From an uncultured bacterium (GTDB lineage Bacteria; Actinomycetota; Coriobacteriia; Coriobacteriales; Coriobacteriaceae), in assembly GCA_905215385.1 (NCBI GenBank), contig CAJMPY010000014.1:1-64000 (forward strand): DNA of 64,000 bases, read 5' to 3'. Numbering within the stretch: the first letter of the stretch is position 1; each line of letters begins with the position of its first letter. Under the pieces are notes generated by a model, which was not told where the DNA came from, searched no databases, and worked only from the letters and a program-made list of their open reading frames with translations. A program made the translations under genes and the position numbers. Below, piece after piece: positions 8,652-17,913 of the stretch.

Positions 8652-9694
8652 CAGAGCTCAACCTTGTAGTAGTTCTTATACCACTTGGCAAAAGAACGGA
8701 GTCCATCTTCTAGTTTAGTGGCAGGCCTATAATCAAAGTCTCGCTCAAGAGCGCTCGTGTCTGCATAGGTAACAGGAACGTCTCCAGGCTGCATGGGAAC
8801 AAGTTGCTTATGCGATTCGAAGTCGTAATCAGAAGGCAAAATACCTTCTTCAACGAGCACGCGCTGCAGGGTATCAACAAAATCAAGCAGATTTTCAGGA
8901 TTTGAATTTCCGATATTGTAGACGCGATGAGCGGTCATCGGGAGACCGTCCTCGCCAATCTGCACTTGGGGTGCACTGTCCATTACGCGACGCACGCCCT
9001 CAACAATATCGTCAACATAGGTAAAGTCGCGTTTACAATTACCCATGTTAAAGATCTTAATTGTCTCGCCGCGGCGCAGCTTCTCGGTGAAGCCGAAGTA
9101 GGCCATGTCGGGCCTGCCCATGGGCCCGTACACCGTGAAGAAGCGCAGCCCGGTCGCCGGGATGGAGTAGAGCTTTGAGTAGGCGGCCGCCATGAGCTCG
9201 TTGGACTTCTTGGTGGCGGCGTAGAGCGAGACAGGCGAGTCGACGCGGTCCTCCTCGGAGAAAGGAACCTTCTTGTTGCCGCCGTAGACCGAGCTGGAGC
9301 TGGCGTAGACGAGGTGCTTGACCGGGTGGTGGCGGCAGGCCTCGAGCACGTTGAAGAAGCCGACGAGGTTGCTCTCGAGGTAGGCGCGCGGGTTCTCGAT
9401 GGAGTAGCGGACGCCCGCCTGTGCGGCGAGGTTCACAACGACGTCGAAGCAGTTCTGGGCGAACAGGCGCTCGATGAGGGCGGCGTCGCACAGGTCGCCG
9501 CGAACGAAGGTGAAGCGGCCCCCGGTATCAGCCTTTGCAAGCATGCGCAGACGCGCATGCTTGATGCCGGGGTCGTAGTAGCTGTTGAGGTTGTCGAGGC
9601 CGACGATGGTATCACTAGTCTCCTCGAGCAGCTTCTTGACGAGGAATGCGCCGATGAAGCCGGCAGCTCCTGTAACCAGTGCTTTTCTTGCCAT
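8651..9694 (-). CDS. NAD-dependent sugar-nucleotide epimerase, UDP-glucuronate 4-epimerase-like
   Basis: 347 residues of the extended short-chain dehydrogenase family. The NAD motif is TGAAGFIGAFL; the catalytic triad is in SSSSVYGG and YAATKKSNE; the substrate-side motif is FFTVYGPMGRPDMAYFGF, as in UDP-glucuronate 4-epimerases (CapI/LspL type). It would convert UDP-GlcA to UDP-GalA. The ATG at 9694 is preferred over the upstream TTG at 9715 because AGAGG is correctly spaced for it. The gene is a composition mosaic: the 5' part (about 9062-9694) is G+C-rich while the 3' part (8651 to about 9060) is A+T-rich like the next gene, which suggests a recombination joint inside the coding sequence. 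The exact substrate is inferred. Confidence 0.87.
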   Translation of the reverse strand: MARKALVTGAAGFIGAFLVKKLLEETSDTIVGLDNLNSYYDPGIKHARLRMLAKADTGGRFTFVRGDLCDAALIERLFAQNCFDVVVNLAAQAGVRYSIENPRAYLESNLVGFFNVLEACRHHPVKHLVYASSSSVYGGNKKVPFSEEDRVDSPVSLYAATKKSNELMAAAYSKLYSIPATGLRFFTVYGPMGRPDMAYFGFTEKLRRGETIKIFNMGNCKRDFTYVDDIVEGVRRVMDSAPQVQIGEDGLPMTAHRVYNIGNSNPENLLDFVDTLQRVLVEEGILPSDYDFESHKQLVPMQPGDVPVTYADTSALERDFDYRPATKLEDGLRSFAKWYKNYYKVEL

Positions 9695-9728
9695 GTTGTC
9701 CTCTTCCGTTTTCAAAGTTCGATGACGG

Positions 9729-10280
9729 CTAAATTCGCCTATTTATGTAGCCTTCTGTGGCATTCTTGCACGGAACCACCTTACAAGGATTGCCCAGAAC
9801 TATGGAATGGTCGGGCACTTCGCAATTGACGTAGGCACCAGGTGCAATCAGCACATCGCTGCCCACCTTTATGCTTCCCACGATGGTGGCATTCACGCCA
9901 ATCCAAACATCGTCCCCGATGGTGGGCGCGCCTTTGCGCTTGCCGCGGTTCTCCTGACCGATGGTCACGCCCTTGTGTATATTGCAATTTCGGCCAATCT
10001 CAGCGCTAGGATTGACGGTAATGTTGAACGCGTGACCTAAGTAGAGTCCCTCACCTATCTGGGTTTTCCAAGGTATCTCCAATCCATAGCGCTCGCGCAT
10101 CCGTGCTAGCATCAGTCTCCAAAGGGGGTTCCGTGAAGTCCGTGCTTTACGGAACACCCAGATGAACCTGAGTGCATGGTTACTGATAATCGACGAGCCT
10201 TCCGGCCACCTCGCCTTATCAAGGGAGTAACCCCCCCCCACTGACCCTGAGGATTTGATTTGTTTAGTTGCTATAGCCAA
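9729..10280 (-). CDS. Serine acetyltransferase-like hexapeptide acyltransferase
   Basis: 183 residues from a TTG at 10280 with AAGGA seven bases upstream. The C-terminal half is a left-handed beta-helix of hexapeptide turns (IGRNCNIHKGVTIGQ, IGDDVWIGVNATIVG, IAPGAYVNCEVP). This is the CysE-like layout often used for O-acetylation of polysaccharides. Helices precede the beta-helix, as in CysE, but the N-terminal domain is shorter. It sits among polysaccharide genes, so sugar acetylation is more likely than cysteine synthesis. One of three acyltransferases in the operon. Confidence 0.8.
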   Translation of the reverse strand: MAIATKQIKSSGSVGGGYSLDKARWPEGSSIISNHALRFIWVFRKARTSRNPLWRLMLARMRERYGLEIPWKTQIGEGLYLGHAFNITVNPSAEIGRNCNIHKGVTIGQENRGKRKGAPTIGDDVWIGVNATIVGSIKVGSDVLIAPGAYVNCEVPDHSIVLGNPCKVVPCKNATEGYINRRI

Positions 10281-10305
10281 AACGTTATCCTTCTATAGTG
10301 TTAGC

Positions 10306-10824
10306 TTATTCAGATAACCGAGCCTCAACGTAAGCACGCTTCTCGTCCCATGTCATGTGTTTGGTCATGAGAAAGTCGCCATCGTGCTTGTCGCGGTACT
10401 CTTCAACCGTACAGATGGGTCGAGCTGGTACGCCGGCGACAACCGTGCCATCGGGGACGTCGTGAGATACAACCGCGCAGGCCCCCACGATATAATCTCG
10501 GCCGATGGTGACGCCCGGAAGAATAAACGCATTCATGCCGATGTGACAGTTGTCACCTATGGTCACGCGCCCAAAGCGATCGCAATCACTAAGCTCCGGA
10601 TGCATATTGCGAAGCACCCAGCAACCGCCATCGTGGGTAGTGATCTTCACTCCCGCCGTGATGCGAACATTTTCACCGATAGTGACTAGATATGGCTCGG
10701 AACCGAAATCATAGCCATTGAGGATCTCGCATCCCTCCCCAATAGTAAGTCCACGCTTTTTGAGGGTTGCCAACTTCTTTTCCGTCGAAGCGAGCTTCCA
10801 TTTGATCTGAGAAATCACGCTCAT
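10306..10824 (-). CDS. Hexapeptide-repeat acyltransferase
   Basis: 172 residues from the ATG at 10824; a TTG at 10830 is also possible and GGAG lies between suitable spacings for both. Hexapeptide turns run from residue 29 to 140 (TIGEGCEILNG, TIGDNCHIGMNAFILPGVTI, AVVSHDVPDGTVVAGVPARP). The closing VVAGVPARPICTVEEY pattern is typical of maltose/galactoside-type acetyltransferases. It probably O-acetylates a sugar of the exported repeat unit. Its position between two other acetyltransferases supports that role. Confidence 0.8.
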   Translation of the reverse strand: MSVISQIKWKLASTEKKLATLKKRGLTIGEGCEILNGYDFGSEPYLVTIGENVRITAGVKITTHDGGCWVLRNMHPELSDCDRFGRVTIGDNCHIGMNAFILPGVTIGRDYIVGACAVVSHDVPDGTVVAGVPARPICTVEEYRDKHDGDFLMTKHMTWDEKRAYVEARLSE

Positions 10825-11004
10825 ACCCAATTACTCCTGTCAATGTTTCAGGTTACGGATGGCCACGTCCGAAAGAATTTTGCTATCTATCTTGAAGGTA
10901 AACTTGCGCTGACAGGGTCTGTCCATTCAGAACTTGACCATCTTGGAACAGAAAAATCCGCTCACAGCACCATAAACTTCGGACTTCTGGGTTTAACTAT
11001 ATTT

Positions 11005-11547
11005 TCACTCTGCCTTCGATGGGCGGAGGCCTCGCCGTGCTATCACCTTAGCCGGGATTCCGCCGCAGACGCAGTAATCGGGAACGTCCTTTGTAACAAC
11101 GGCGCCAGCAGCGACGACACAACCGTTACCGATATTAACTCCTGGCATAATCATCGCCCTGCGACCAAGCCAGACGTCGTTACCTATAGTCACGGGGCGA
11201 CAGTCTTCATACCCCTGAAGGCGCATTGGCCTTTCTATGTCACCATGCGCATGATTACGCGTGTAGATGACCACCTCCGGGCCCATCATCACATCGTTGC
11301 CGATGACGCAGGGACCGAGAATCTCGCAGTTGATTCCAACTCCAGAGTTATCCCCCAGCGAAAGGTCGGAGCCAAACGTGGCCCCTCGCTCAATATTAAT
11401 ATTCTTGCCTGCGTTCAAAATGAATCTGCGAGAAACCCACCCCCGAAGGCGTTTTGCTAAACGGCTGTGCTGGGACTTTGGAAGCCATTTTGGCAAAGCA
11501 GCATAGATAACCCTCCAGATACACTTGGTACTTAAATCTCTAGACAT
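11005..11547 (-). CDS. Hexapeptide-repeat acetyltransferase, WcaF/Maa-like
   Basis: 180 residues; the ATG at 11547 lies eight bases after the flippase stop. The beta-helix is marked by ATFGSDLSLGDNSGVGIN and ITIGNDVWLG-like turns, and an H-AHGDIERPM segment resembles the WcaF/NodL acceptor loop. It ends in GGIPAKVIARRGL, the usual closing loop of this family. It is likely a cytoplasmic O-acetyltransferase acting on the lipid-linked repeat unit. A 180-base gap without recognisable signals separates it from the next acyltransferase. Confidence 0.82.
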   Translation of the reverse strand: MSRDLSTKCIWRVIYAALPKWLPKSQHSRLAKRLRGWVSRRFILNAGKNINIERGATFGSDLSLGDNSGVGINCEILGPCVIGNDVMMGPEVVIYTRNHAHGDIERPMRLQGYEDCRPVTIGNDVWLGRRAMIMPGVNIGNGCVVAAGAVVTKDVPDYCVCGGIPAKVIARRGLRPSKAE

Positions 11548-11555
11548 TCTTTCAC

Positions 11556-13070
11556 CTATTTCGCAATTAATAGCTTACTGGGGAGACGGAGGGCCTGGAC
11601 GGCCGCATTGTATATGGTCGAGAGTTTGTCGCTCGAATAGGTCAAACAGAGATAAAGGGCTATATATAACATTATGAGCACGGCATCAAATAGATAAGAC
11701 TTTGGCAAGAATGTCCTGACAAGAAAGACTGCGACAGAACAAGATAGAGCTGCGACAAAAACTGGAGCGCAGTTCTTGAGCATGCGCCTTGGGCTCAAAC
11801 CAACTAGAAAATGAGAAACCACCAGTGTGATGACCGTCAAACATAGTTGGGCCAAACCTGCCGCAACCGAAAATGCCCCCCATCCATTTGCACATGCAAG
11901 CGAGAGGAGCGGGACCAGAATCACAAGGTATGCGAGCTCGACCATCATGGAATACATGGGCTTGCCCATGCTCCGGTATGCCTCTGCGCATATGTTGTTT
12001 AGCACAATTTTGATTGAACTACTGAAGAAGAAGAGGCCAAGATACAAGGAGGCATCGAGCCATTGGTCGCCAAGGCATACAGTGATAACGAGATCCCGGA
12101 ACAACAGGAGGCAGCAGCACATGGGGACCAGCACGTACGCGAGACAAGCTTGAACCTTATAAAGAGTGGCGTCAAACGCCTTACGGTCGGAACTAAGGCG
12201 GGAAAGTGAGGAAAACAGAATAGGCATTACGGAAGACGTCACTATACCCATGACAGCAGTTCCCATCTGCGTGGCTGTCTTATACAAACCCACTTGGTTT
12301 TGAGTCATGGTGTTCGCAACGATAAACGTTCCCGCCCAGGAGACCAGCCAGATAGAAATCGTCTCCAGCAATGTCCACCCACTAAAGGAGAACATTTCCC
12401 CTAGCTCTTTAAATGAATAGAAGAAGCAAGGCCTCCAACTCGATTTGACTGTTAAGAAGACACAAATAAACACATTGCTTGAGATGGTGCCGAACACCAT
12501 GGACCAATAATCGAAGCCAAGCAGCGCAAGGGAGACCGAGACCCCAAGCATCACCACTGAAGAAATGACCTTGGACTTAAATAGCACCCGATAGTCGAGT
12601 GCACGCTGAAAGAGACCGGTCTGGACACTTATCAGGGCGGTAAGAAGAATGGAGAAACCCGCCACTACGAGCACCATCCCGAGACCAGGATTCCCCACTG
12701 CAGTGGCAATTTGCTCATTGAACGCCGCAATGAGCATCCATAAGCCAAGGGAGACCGTAAGGTTGGTCCAGAAAGCAACACTTGCCGATCTATGAAGATC
12801 GTCCTTGCAGCAATACTCGTGTTGGACCAAATACTTCTGGAAACCAGCATCTGAAAACACGTCGGCGAAGGAGGTCACCATTGTCACAGAGGCCACTACG
12901 CCGAAGGCTTCAGGCGTAAGCAGCCTCGCGAGGACCATTGTGGTCAGAGGTGAAATGAGTTTTGCGGCGACCTGAGAGGCAAAAGCCCATCTTGTCGCAG
13001 AAGCGGCCTTGTCACCAAGTTGAGCTTTGGAATTTGCAGGATTTGCAGTTACGTCAGTTCTGTCAATCAT
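11556..13070 (-). CDS. wzx: Wzx-type polysaccharide flippase
   Basis: 504 residues from the ATG at 13070, which overlaps the wzy stop by eight bases and has CAGG upstream; an in-frame TTG at 13085 is less likely. About 12-14 membrane segments fill the protein, with the family N-terminus around residue 25 (ASATRWAFASQVAAKLISPL) and LARLLTPEAFGVVA, the WzxC/RfbX signature. It would flip undecaprenyl-linked repeat units across the membrane before polymerisation by the adjacent Wzy. The pairing with wzy makes this a Wzx/Wzy-dependent pathway. Confidence 0.88.
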   Translation of the reverse strand: MIDRTDVTANPANSKAQLGDKAASATRWAFASQVAAKLISPLTTMVLARLLTPEAFGVVASVTMVTSFADVFSDAGFQKYLVQHEYCCKDDLHRSASVAFWTNLTVSLGLWMLIAAFNEQIATAVGNPGLGMVLVVAGFSILLTALISVQTGLFQRALDYRVLFKSKVISSVVMLGVSVSLALLGFDYWSMVFGTISSNVFICVFLTVKSSWRPCFFYSFKELGEMFSFSGWTLLETISIWLVSWAGTFIVANTMTQNQVGLYKTATQMGTAVMGIVTSSVMPILFSSLSRLSSDRKAFDATLYKVQACLAYVLVPMCCCLLLFRDLVITVCLGDQWLDASLYLGLFFFSSSIKIVLNNICAEAYRSMGKPMYSMMVELAYLVILVPLLSLACANGWGAFSVAAGLAQLCLTVITLVVSHFLVGLSPRRMLKNCAPVFVAALSCSVAVFLVRTFLPKSYLFDAVLIMLYIALYLCLTYSSDKLSTIYNAAVQALRLPSKLLIAK

Positions 13071-14304
13071 CGACCTGCGGTCCAATCATGTCGCAATAGC
13101 AGCATAGATACAAAACGAGAAAATAGCCGCTGTTGAATAATTCGCCGAAGATTCCGCAGATTAGGAACGACACGAGGCATGCGCTCAGAGCGACTCTGAC
13201 TTGCCAATTCGTAGTCCCGGCCAACGACTTTATCGCCATGACAACTAGGGCGATAAAGATAGCCAAGCCCGCAAAACCGTACTTGAGCGTGGTATCCAGA
13301 TAGGCATCGTGGGCATGATTCACAACCCAGCCGGAGTCGTTCATCAGTCTCGAGTGGGAAACCGTGAAAAACCCCGTTCCAAAAGGGTCATTGGAAATCC
13401 AGGACATCGCATCGTCCCAGATACTGGTCCTACCGGTGAAAGAGGCATCCCTTCCCAAGCCGTTCTCTATGACAGAGCCTAAGAGAGGCACCCTGCGCAG
13501 AATAACACAAACGAAAAACACAACGGCAGTGAAGAATCCCCCGACAACAGGGTCGAGTAGCACGGGCTTCTTCGAATTGGTCAGCATTGAGAACAAAAGA
13601 AGAGCGCTAAAGAAAAGTAGAACAGCAAATGATGTCGCTGAGTCTGAGTAGTAGGCCGAAAGGATGCCGATGACCGTAACAATGAGAGTACGAACCGTGG
13701 TTCCCTTGTGGCGGACCACATCCAGGAGGTGAGAAAGAGCGATGGCGGGGATAATCCAATTGCGTAACTGGTTTTTGTGACCCAGGAGCCAAACGCCCGT
13801 CATTGCATCGGGATCGCCACTTTGGTAGTAGCCCGAGGGATGCGACCGGAGGCTGATAAGGATGAATGCCGCATTGGCGATGACAAGGAAGCCGATAACA
13901 TAGAATGCCACAGTAACAAAAAGGACCGGATCGCCTTTCAGGCTCACCTGGGTCACCAGGCAAATCAGCACCATAGAGATCAACGTTTGAAGGTAGAGAG
14001 TGGAAAAGTCGCCCTTCAACGCGGTAAGGACGAGTCCGAGGGTCACAAACAGCACCGTTGCCAGAATGGGGTAATCAAGTTTTATTGATCGCGCATTAAT
14101 GAGCAAATAGGCAATACCAAATATGTAGCCGACCATTCTCAATGGCCGAGAAATAGCTCCCAGCCCGATGAGGCCAAGCTGTGACGGGGAAAAGCATCCA
14201 AAGATAAAAGTCGCAACAAGCAGCGCATTTAGCAGGCAATTGCCATCGCGTGGGCTTCTTACATTTCTTGGTTGGCTGAACGTAAATCTAGTGAATGAAA
14301 GCAT
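13063..14304 (-). CDS. wzy: O-antigen polymerase/ligase family membrane protein
   Basis: 413 residues with about ten to eleven membrane segments. Near residues 325-350 the motif VNHAHDAYLDTTLKYGFAGL carries the conserved H-x-x-(Y/F)-L pattern of the Wzy_C/WaaL family, on an extracytoplasmic loop. It would polymerise repeat units on the outer face of the membrane. The ATG at 14304 lies 17 bases inside the 3' end of the preceding glycosyltransferase gene, a tight coupling. Polymerase is preferred over ligase because a flippase is adjacent and no other polymerase is present. Confidence 0.85.
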   Translation of the reverse strand: MLSFTRFTFSQPRNVRSPRDGNCLLNALLVATFIFGCFSPSQLGLIGLGAISRPLRMVGYIFGIAYLLINARSIKLDYPILATVLFVTLGLVLTALKGDFSTLYLQTLISMVLICLVTQVSLKGDPVLFVTVAFYVIGFLVIANAAFILISLRSHPSGYYQSGDPDAMTGVWLLGHKNQLRNWIIPAIALSHLLDVVRHKGTTVRTLIVTVIGILSAYYSDSATSFAVLLFFSALLLFSMLTNSKKPVLLDPVVGGFFTAVVFFVCVILRRVPLLGSVIENGLGRDASFTGRTSIWDDAMSWISNDPFGTGFFTVSHSRLMNDSGWVVNHAHDAYLDTTLKYGFAGLAIFIALVVMAIKSLAGTTNWQVRVALSACLVSFLICGIFGELFNSGYFLVLYLCCYCDMIGPQVDD

Positions 14305-15361
14305 CTATGAGCCGATCCGTCAACATCTTTGGGGAACATGCATTTAATATGCTTTTTTTAGCATTAATGCCCAGCCTACTTCGGAGTGATGGGCTAGCGA
14401 GCAATTCCCCCACTCGTTCCGCGAGCGTGGGAACGTCGTCGATTGAAACAAGATATCCGTTCTCCCCATCGGAAATGAAATCACTCGGGCCTGTGGGGCA
14501 GTCCGTGGAGATGCATGGAAGACCGGATGCCATCGCCTCAAGAAGCGAATTTGGCTGTCCTTCGTATCTGGACGTAAGAACGTAAACCCCAGCTTTTGAG
14601 AAAACGCTCGGCACATCTTCAGTGCTGCCCATCAACTTACAAATATCGGATAGCCCAGCTTGTTTAATTTCATTTGAAATGTCCTGGCGTAAGTCGCCAT
14701 CTCCATAGATTAGAACTTTAACGATTCGTCCCTGATCACGAAGTAATGAAACCGCCTTGAGCATCATGATGTGATTCTTCTGTTCAACAAGCCTACCGAC
14801 CATGACCACAGTATTGGAAACAGTTGGATCTACCTCGAGTTCAAGGAATTCGTCTGAGATGGGATTGGGAATGACGACCATCTTGTCTCTAAGGCTCTTG
14901 GGGAAATACTCTAATTGAGCCGTGTTCTGAACGAAGCAACCATGAGAGAACCTCATGGTTGCTAAACGGACAGCACGCATAACGCTAGAGCCAGGAACCA
15001 AGGCAGGATTATTTCTCACCGTCTGTATTAACTTGGTGTTCGTACCAACTGTAGCGGCAAACGTATAGAGACAAATGAACCAAAGGAACGGGATAGCGTA
15101 GTCAGTCTTCAATTCCTTGAGCGCATATCTAATTTTTAGAATGCGATCGAATGGACTCGAAGCGGCGTACTGGCTATCGTCATTATAGAGGTACACCTTC
15201 CTCACGCGTGAATCTAACCTGTATTCCGAGCCTTGCGGAAACATCAAAACCACGCTTACCTCAAAGCCCTCCCTAGAGGACAACTCATTAGCGAATACGC
15301 TCAGTACGCGCTCGGCTCCACCAGAGGCTTTCAGATGTTGAGCTAGAAAAGCAACCTTCAC
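14288..15361 (-). CDS. Glycosyltransferase family 4
   Basis: 357 residues from a GTG at 15361 overlapping the previous stop (GTGA). The GT-B fold is shown by KASGGAERVLSVFAN at residues 11-25, the donor-site GRLVEQKNHIMML and the E-x7-E-type motif EGQPNSLLEAMASGLP. It transfers a sugar from a nucleotide donor to the lipid-linked glycan in the cytoplasm or at the membrane face. Donor and acceptor cannot be told from sequence. Confidence 0.88.
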   Translation of the reverse strand: MKVAFLAQHLKASGGAERVLSVFANELSSREGFEVSVVLMFPQGSEYRLDSRVRKVYLYNDDSQYAASSPFDRILKIRYALKELKTDYAIPFLWFICLYTFAATVGTNTKLIQTVRNNPALVPGSSVMRAVRLATMRFSHGCFVQNTAQLEYFPKSLRDKMVVIPNPISDEFLELEVDPTVSNTVVMVGRLVEQKNHIMMLKAVSLLRDQGRIVKVLIYGDGDLRQDISNEIKQAGLSDICKLMGSTEDVPSVFSKAGVYVLTSRYEGQPNSLLEAMASGLPCISTDCPTGPSDFISDGENGYLVSIDDVPTLAERVGELLASPSLRSRLGINAKKSILNACSPKMLTDRLIDAFIH

Positions 15362-16422
15362 CGATGAATCCCCTCTATCTCATCAAATATCTGGGAACTG
15401 ACGACCTCGGGAGTGTACGCCATGAATCGTGACAAGCAAGATTTGCGCATGGCCATGCGTTGCTGATTGTCGAGCTGCATAAATTTAGCCATCTCACTGA
15501 CAAGGAGCGAATTATCTCCCAGCTCATAGCCTAGGCCGGTGATGTTATCCTCTAACATTTCAGCGTAGTACTGCCATCTTGCAGCTATAACGGGCACGCC
15601 AGCCGCAAGAGCATCGATAATGGTACCTGGAATGCCCTCTGTTTTCCATTTAGTCGGAAACAACAGGGCATCATAGGGCGCCACAGCCAGCGCACTTTGT
15701 TCAGGAGGGACGCAACCCTTGTACTTCACGTGAGGAGATTCTGCCAGTACGCGCTCGAAATCAGTCTTGTAGACACTGTCGACGGGACCGTAGACGTCAA
15801 GGACGCAGGCGAGTCCTTCGGCATTCAGCGACTCAACGGCACGCGCAGCGTCACCCACGCCCTTCTGTTCGGTCACACGGCTAAAAGTACAGAAGCTGAA
15901 GGGCTCGCCGGCAGCATGCATAGGGGCCTTCAACGCACCTGCAGTCTGATCAAAGTACTTGAAGTTAGGTAGATACTCGGCATTGGTCACGCCCTTTTCG
16001 GCGAGCATATCCACTAGGTCACGCGACTCGACCCAGTTAACTTGGAACGAGTTGAGGTAGTTAACCCACTTTGGATACTTATCGAGATCGTTGGCGAGCG
16101 AACCACCAATTAGATTGTGATAGACACGTTTGCCCATGAACCTAGAAGCGAAGGAAAGCAGCGGGAAAAAGACCCTGCGCCCATTGATAGCGAGCGACAC
16201 CACGATGTCACTACACGAAACCAAGCAGCGCGCGAAGTTTGCCATGACAGCCAAGGCGCGGTGGCGATAATCAAGAGTGTCAACCGTGACAACATTCTCA
16301 GCGCCATAATGCTCACAAAGCATGCGATAAGTCATGCGAGTCTTGACTGTCTGGCCATCGAACATAGTTTTGTCGGGATCAATACGGCCAATGAGACCAA
16401 TTTTTTTTGAAGTAGAATTCAC
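15358..16422 (-). CDS. Glycosyltransferase, GT4-like
   Basis: 354 residues from a GTG at 16422; the ribosome site is poor. The N-terminal half is variable and contains IGLIGRIDPDKTMFDGQTVK. The C-terminal half has the donor-binding FSRVTEQKGVGDAARA and PTKWKTEGIPGTIIDALAAG, typical of GT4. A 176-base gap with a strong palindrome separates it from the dehydrogenase gene upstream, so it may start a sub-operon or be expressed by read-through under LoaP. Sugar specificity is unknown. Confidence 0.83.
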   Translation of the reverse strand: MNSTSKKIGLIGRIDPDKTMFDGQTVKTRMTYRMLCEHYGAENVVTVDTLDYRHRALAVMANFARCLVSCSDIVVSLAINGRRVFFPLLSFASRFMGKRVYHNLIGGSLANDLDKYPKWVNYLNSFQVNWVESRDLVDMLAEKGVTNAEYLPNFKYFDQTAGALKAPMHAAGEPFSFCTFSRVTEQKGVGDAARAVESLNAEGLACVLDVYGPVDSVYKTDFERVLAESPHVKYKGCVPPEQSALAVAPYDALLFPTKWKTEGIPGTIIDALAAGVPVIAARWQYYAEMLEDNITGLGYELGDNSLLVSEMAKFMQLDNQQRMAMRKSCLSRFMAYTPEVVSSQIFDEIEGIHR

Positions 16423-16527
16423 AGCATCGTGCCCTTAACGACTATTTTAAGAAATAGTTAGTTGCCTACAGCCCTCAAGAAAGTAGTAAGAATGGTCGAG
16501 GAGCAAGAAATCATTCAAAGCCAAGAA

Positions 16528-16551
16528 CGTGATCCTTCGCGAAAGATCACG
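16528..16551. promoter_or_regulatory. Palindromic hairpin in the operon gap
   Basis: A 24-base near-perfect palindrome: CGTGATC, a mismatched pair, then a self-complementary TTCGCGAA core, then GATCACG. It lies between the dehydrogenase stop (16599) and the next glycosyltransferase start (16422). On the minus-strand RNA it is followed only by a weak U-rich run, so it could be a poor terminator, a pause site or an operator. Confidence 0.4.
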
Positions 16552-16598
16552 CATTCGTTAGAATGATTTTTCGCGACAGAATAATTTAGGTTCATGCG

Positions 16599-17912
16599 CT
16601 AGAGCCTCCAGTAGCGGTACCCAGAGAAATCCGCCTTGTCGAGAATGCTTTTGACGTCAACGAGAACTTTCTCGGAGTCGGCCTTGGCAGCGAAGAGAGC
16701 CTTGTAGTCTTCACTCGTCATGGACACAAACCTGTCGTGGGCGACTGCAACTACAATCGCGTCGAGGTCGCGCATCTCCTCCATCGGGACGAGGTCGACC
16801 CCGTAAGAGCGCTTAGCATCAGACGCATCCGCCCAAGGGTCGCAAACCAAGGGTTCGATACCGTACTGCGCAAAGCGCTTGAGGATGTCTTCGACCTTAG
16901 AATTGCGCACGTCGGGACAATTCTCTTTGAAGGTGATACCAAGCACACCGACCTTCGCTTTGGCCGGGGCCAGACCTGCTTGGACCATCTCGCGGATGGC
17001 CGCGTCGGCTACGAACTCACCCATACCGTCGTTGACCTTACGACCCGAAAGAATAATCTGACTATGATAGCCAAGCTTCTCAGCCTCGTAGGTAAAGTAG
17101 TAAGGGTCAACGCCAATGCAATGGCCGCCGACAAGGCCGGGCTTGAAGCCCAAAGCGTTCCACTTGGTATTCATACCTTCGACGACCTCGGATGTGTCAA
17201 TGCCCATACGGTCAAAAACCATGGCAAGCTCGTTCATAAACGCAATGTTAATATCCCGCTGGGAGTTCTCAACGACCTTGACAGCCTCAGCGGTCTTGAT
17301 GGTGGAGACAGGGTAAGTACCGGCGGCAATTACAATGTCGTAGACGTTCTTAATTTCTTCGAGGGATTCGGCATCCTGTCCAGAGACAATCTTGCGAATA
17401 GTAGTTAGCGTGTGAACTTTGTCGCCAGGGTTGATGCGCTCGGGGCTATAGCCGACCTTAAAATCAATACCGCACGTGAGGCCGCTTTCGCGCTCGAGAA
17501 TAGGCACGCAGACGTCCTCAGTGACACCCGGGTAGACCGTGGACTCGTAGACCACGATAGAACCAGGCTTGAGGTGCTTACCCAGGGTCTCAGACGCACC
17601 GATCACGGGAGTTAAATCGGGAGTCTTGTCTTGGTTGACCGGCGTGGGCACCGCGACAATGTGGAAACGGGCCTCTTCGAGTGCGGTGGCGTCTGAAGTG
17701 AACGCGACGGACGACTGGGAGACGGCATCGTCGCCGACCTCTTTAGTGGGGTCGAGCCCAGCTCTGTACTGGGCAATCTTACGCTCGTTGATATCGAATC
17801 CAATGACCTTGACGTGTTTGGCAAACTCAACGGCGATAGGCATGCCGACGTAGCCAAGACCAACGAGCGAAAGTTTAGTGTTCCCATTGAGAAGATCTTG
17901 GTAGATGCTCAT
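16599..17912 (-). CDS. Nucleotide-sugar dehydrogenase, UDP-HexNAc 6-dehydrogenase type
   Basis: 437 residues. It oxidises C6 of a UDP-N-acetylhexosamine (or similar) to the uronic acid. The Rossmann motif is GLGYVGMPIAVEF at residues 18-30. The active-site cysteine lies in GLVGGHCIGVDPYYFT, which with the following LGYHSQIILSGRKVND matches the TviB/WbpA/WbpO subgroup, not the UDP-glucose type found at 6546-7805. The ATG at 17912 follows the previous stop by one base with GGAAG upstream. With ugd in the same operon, two kinds of uronic acid may enter the polymer. Confidence 0.88.
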   Translation of the reverse strand: MSIYQDLLNGNTKLSLVGLGYVGMPIAVEFAKHVKVIGFDINERKIAQYRAGLDPTKEVGDDAVSQSSVAFTSDATALEEARFHIVAVPTPVNQDKTPDLTPVIGASETLGKHLKPGSIVVYESTVYPGVTEDVCVPILERESGLTCGIDFKVGYSPERINPGDKVHTLTTIRKIVSGQDAESLEEIKNVYDIVIAAGTYPVSTIKTAEAVKVVENSQRDINIAFMNELAMVFDRMGIDTSEVVEGMNTKWNALGFKPGLVGGHCIGVDPYYFTYEAEKLGYHSQIILSGRKVNDGMGEFVADAAIREMVQAGLAPAKAKVGVLGITFKENCPDVRNSKVEDILKRFAQYGIEPLVCDPWADASDAKRSYGVDLVPMEEMRDLDAIVVAVAHDRFVSMTSEDYKALFAAKADSEKVLVDVKSILDKADFSGYRYWRL

Positions 17913-17913
17913 A

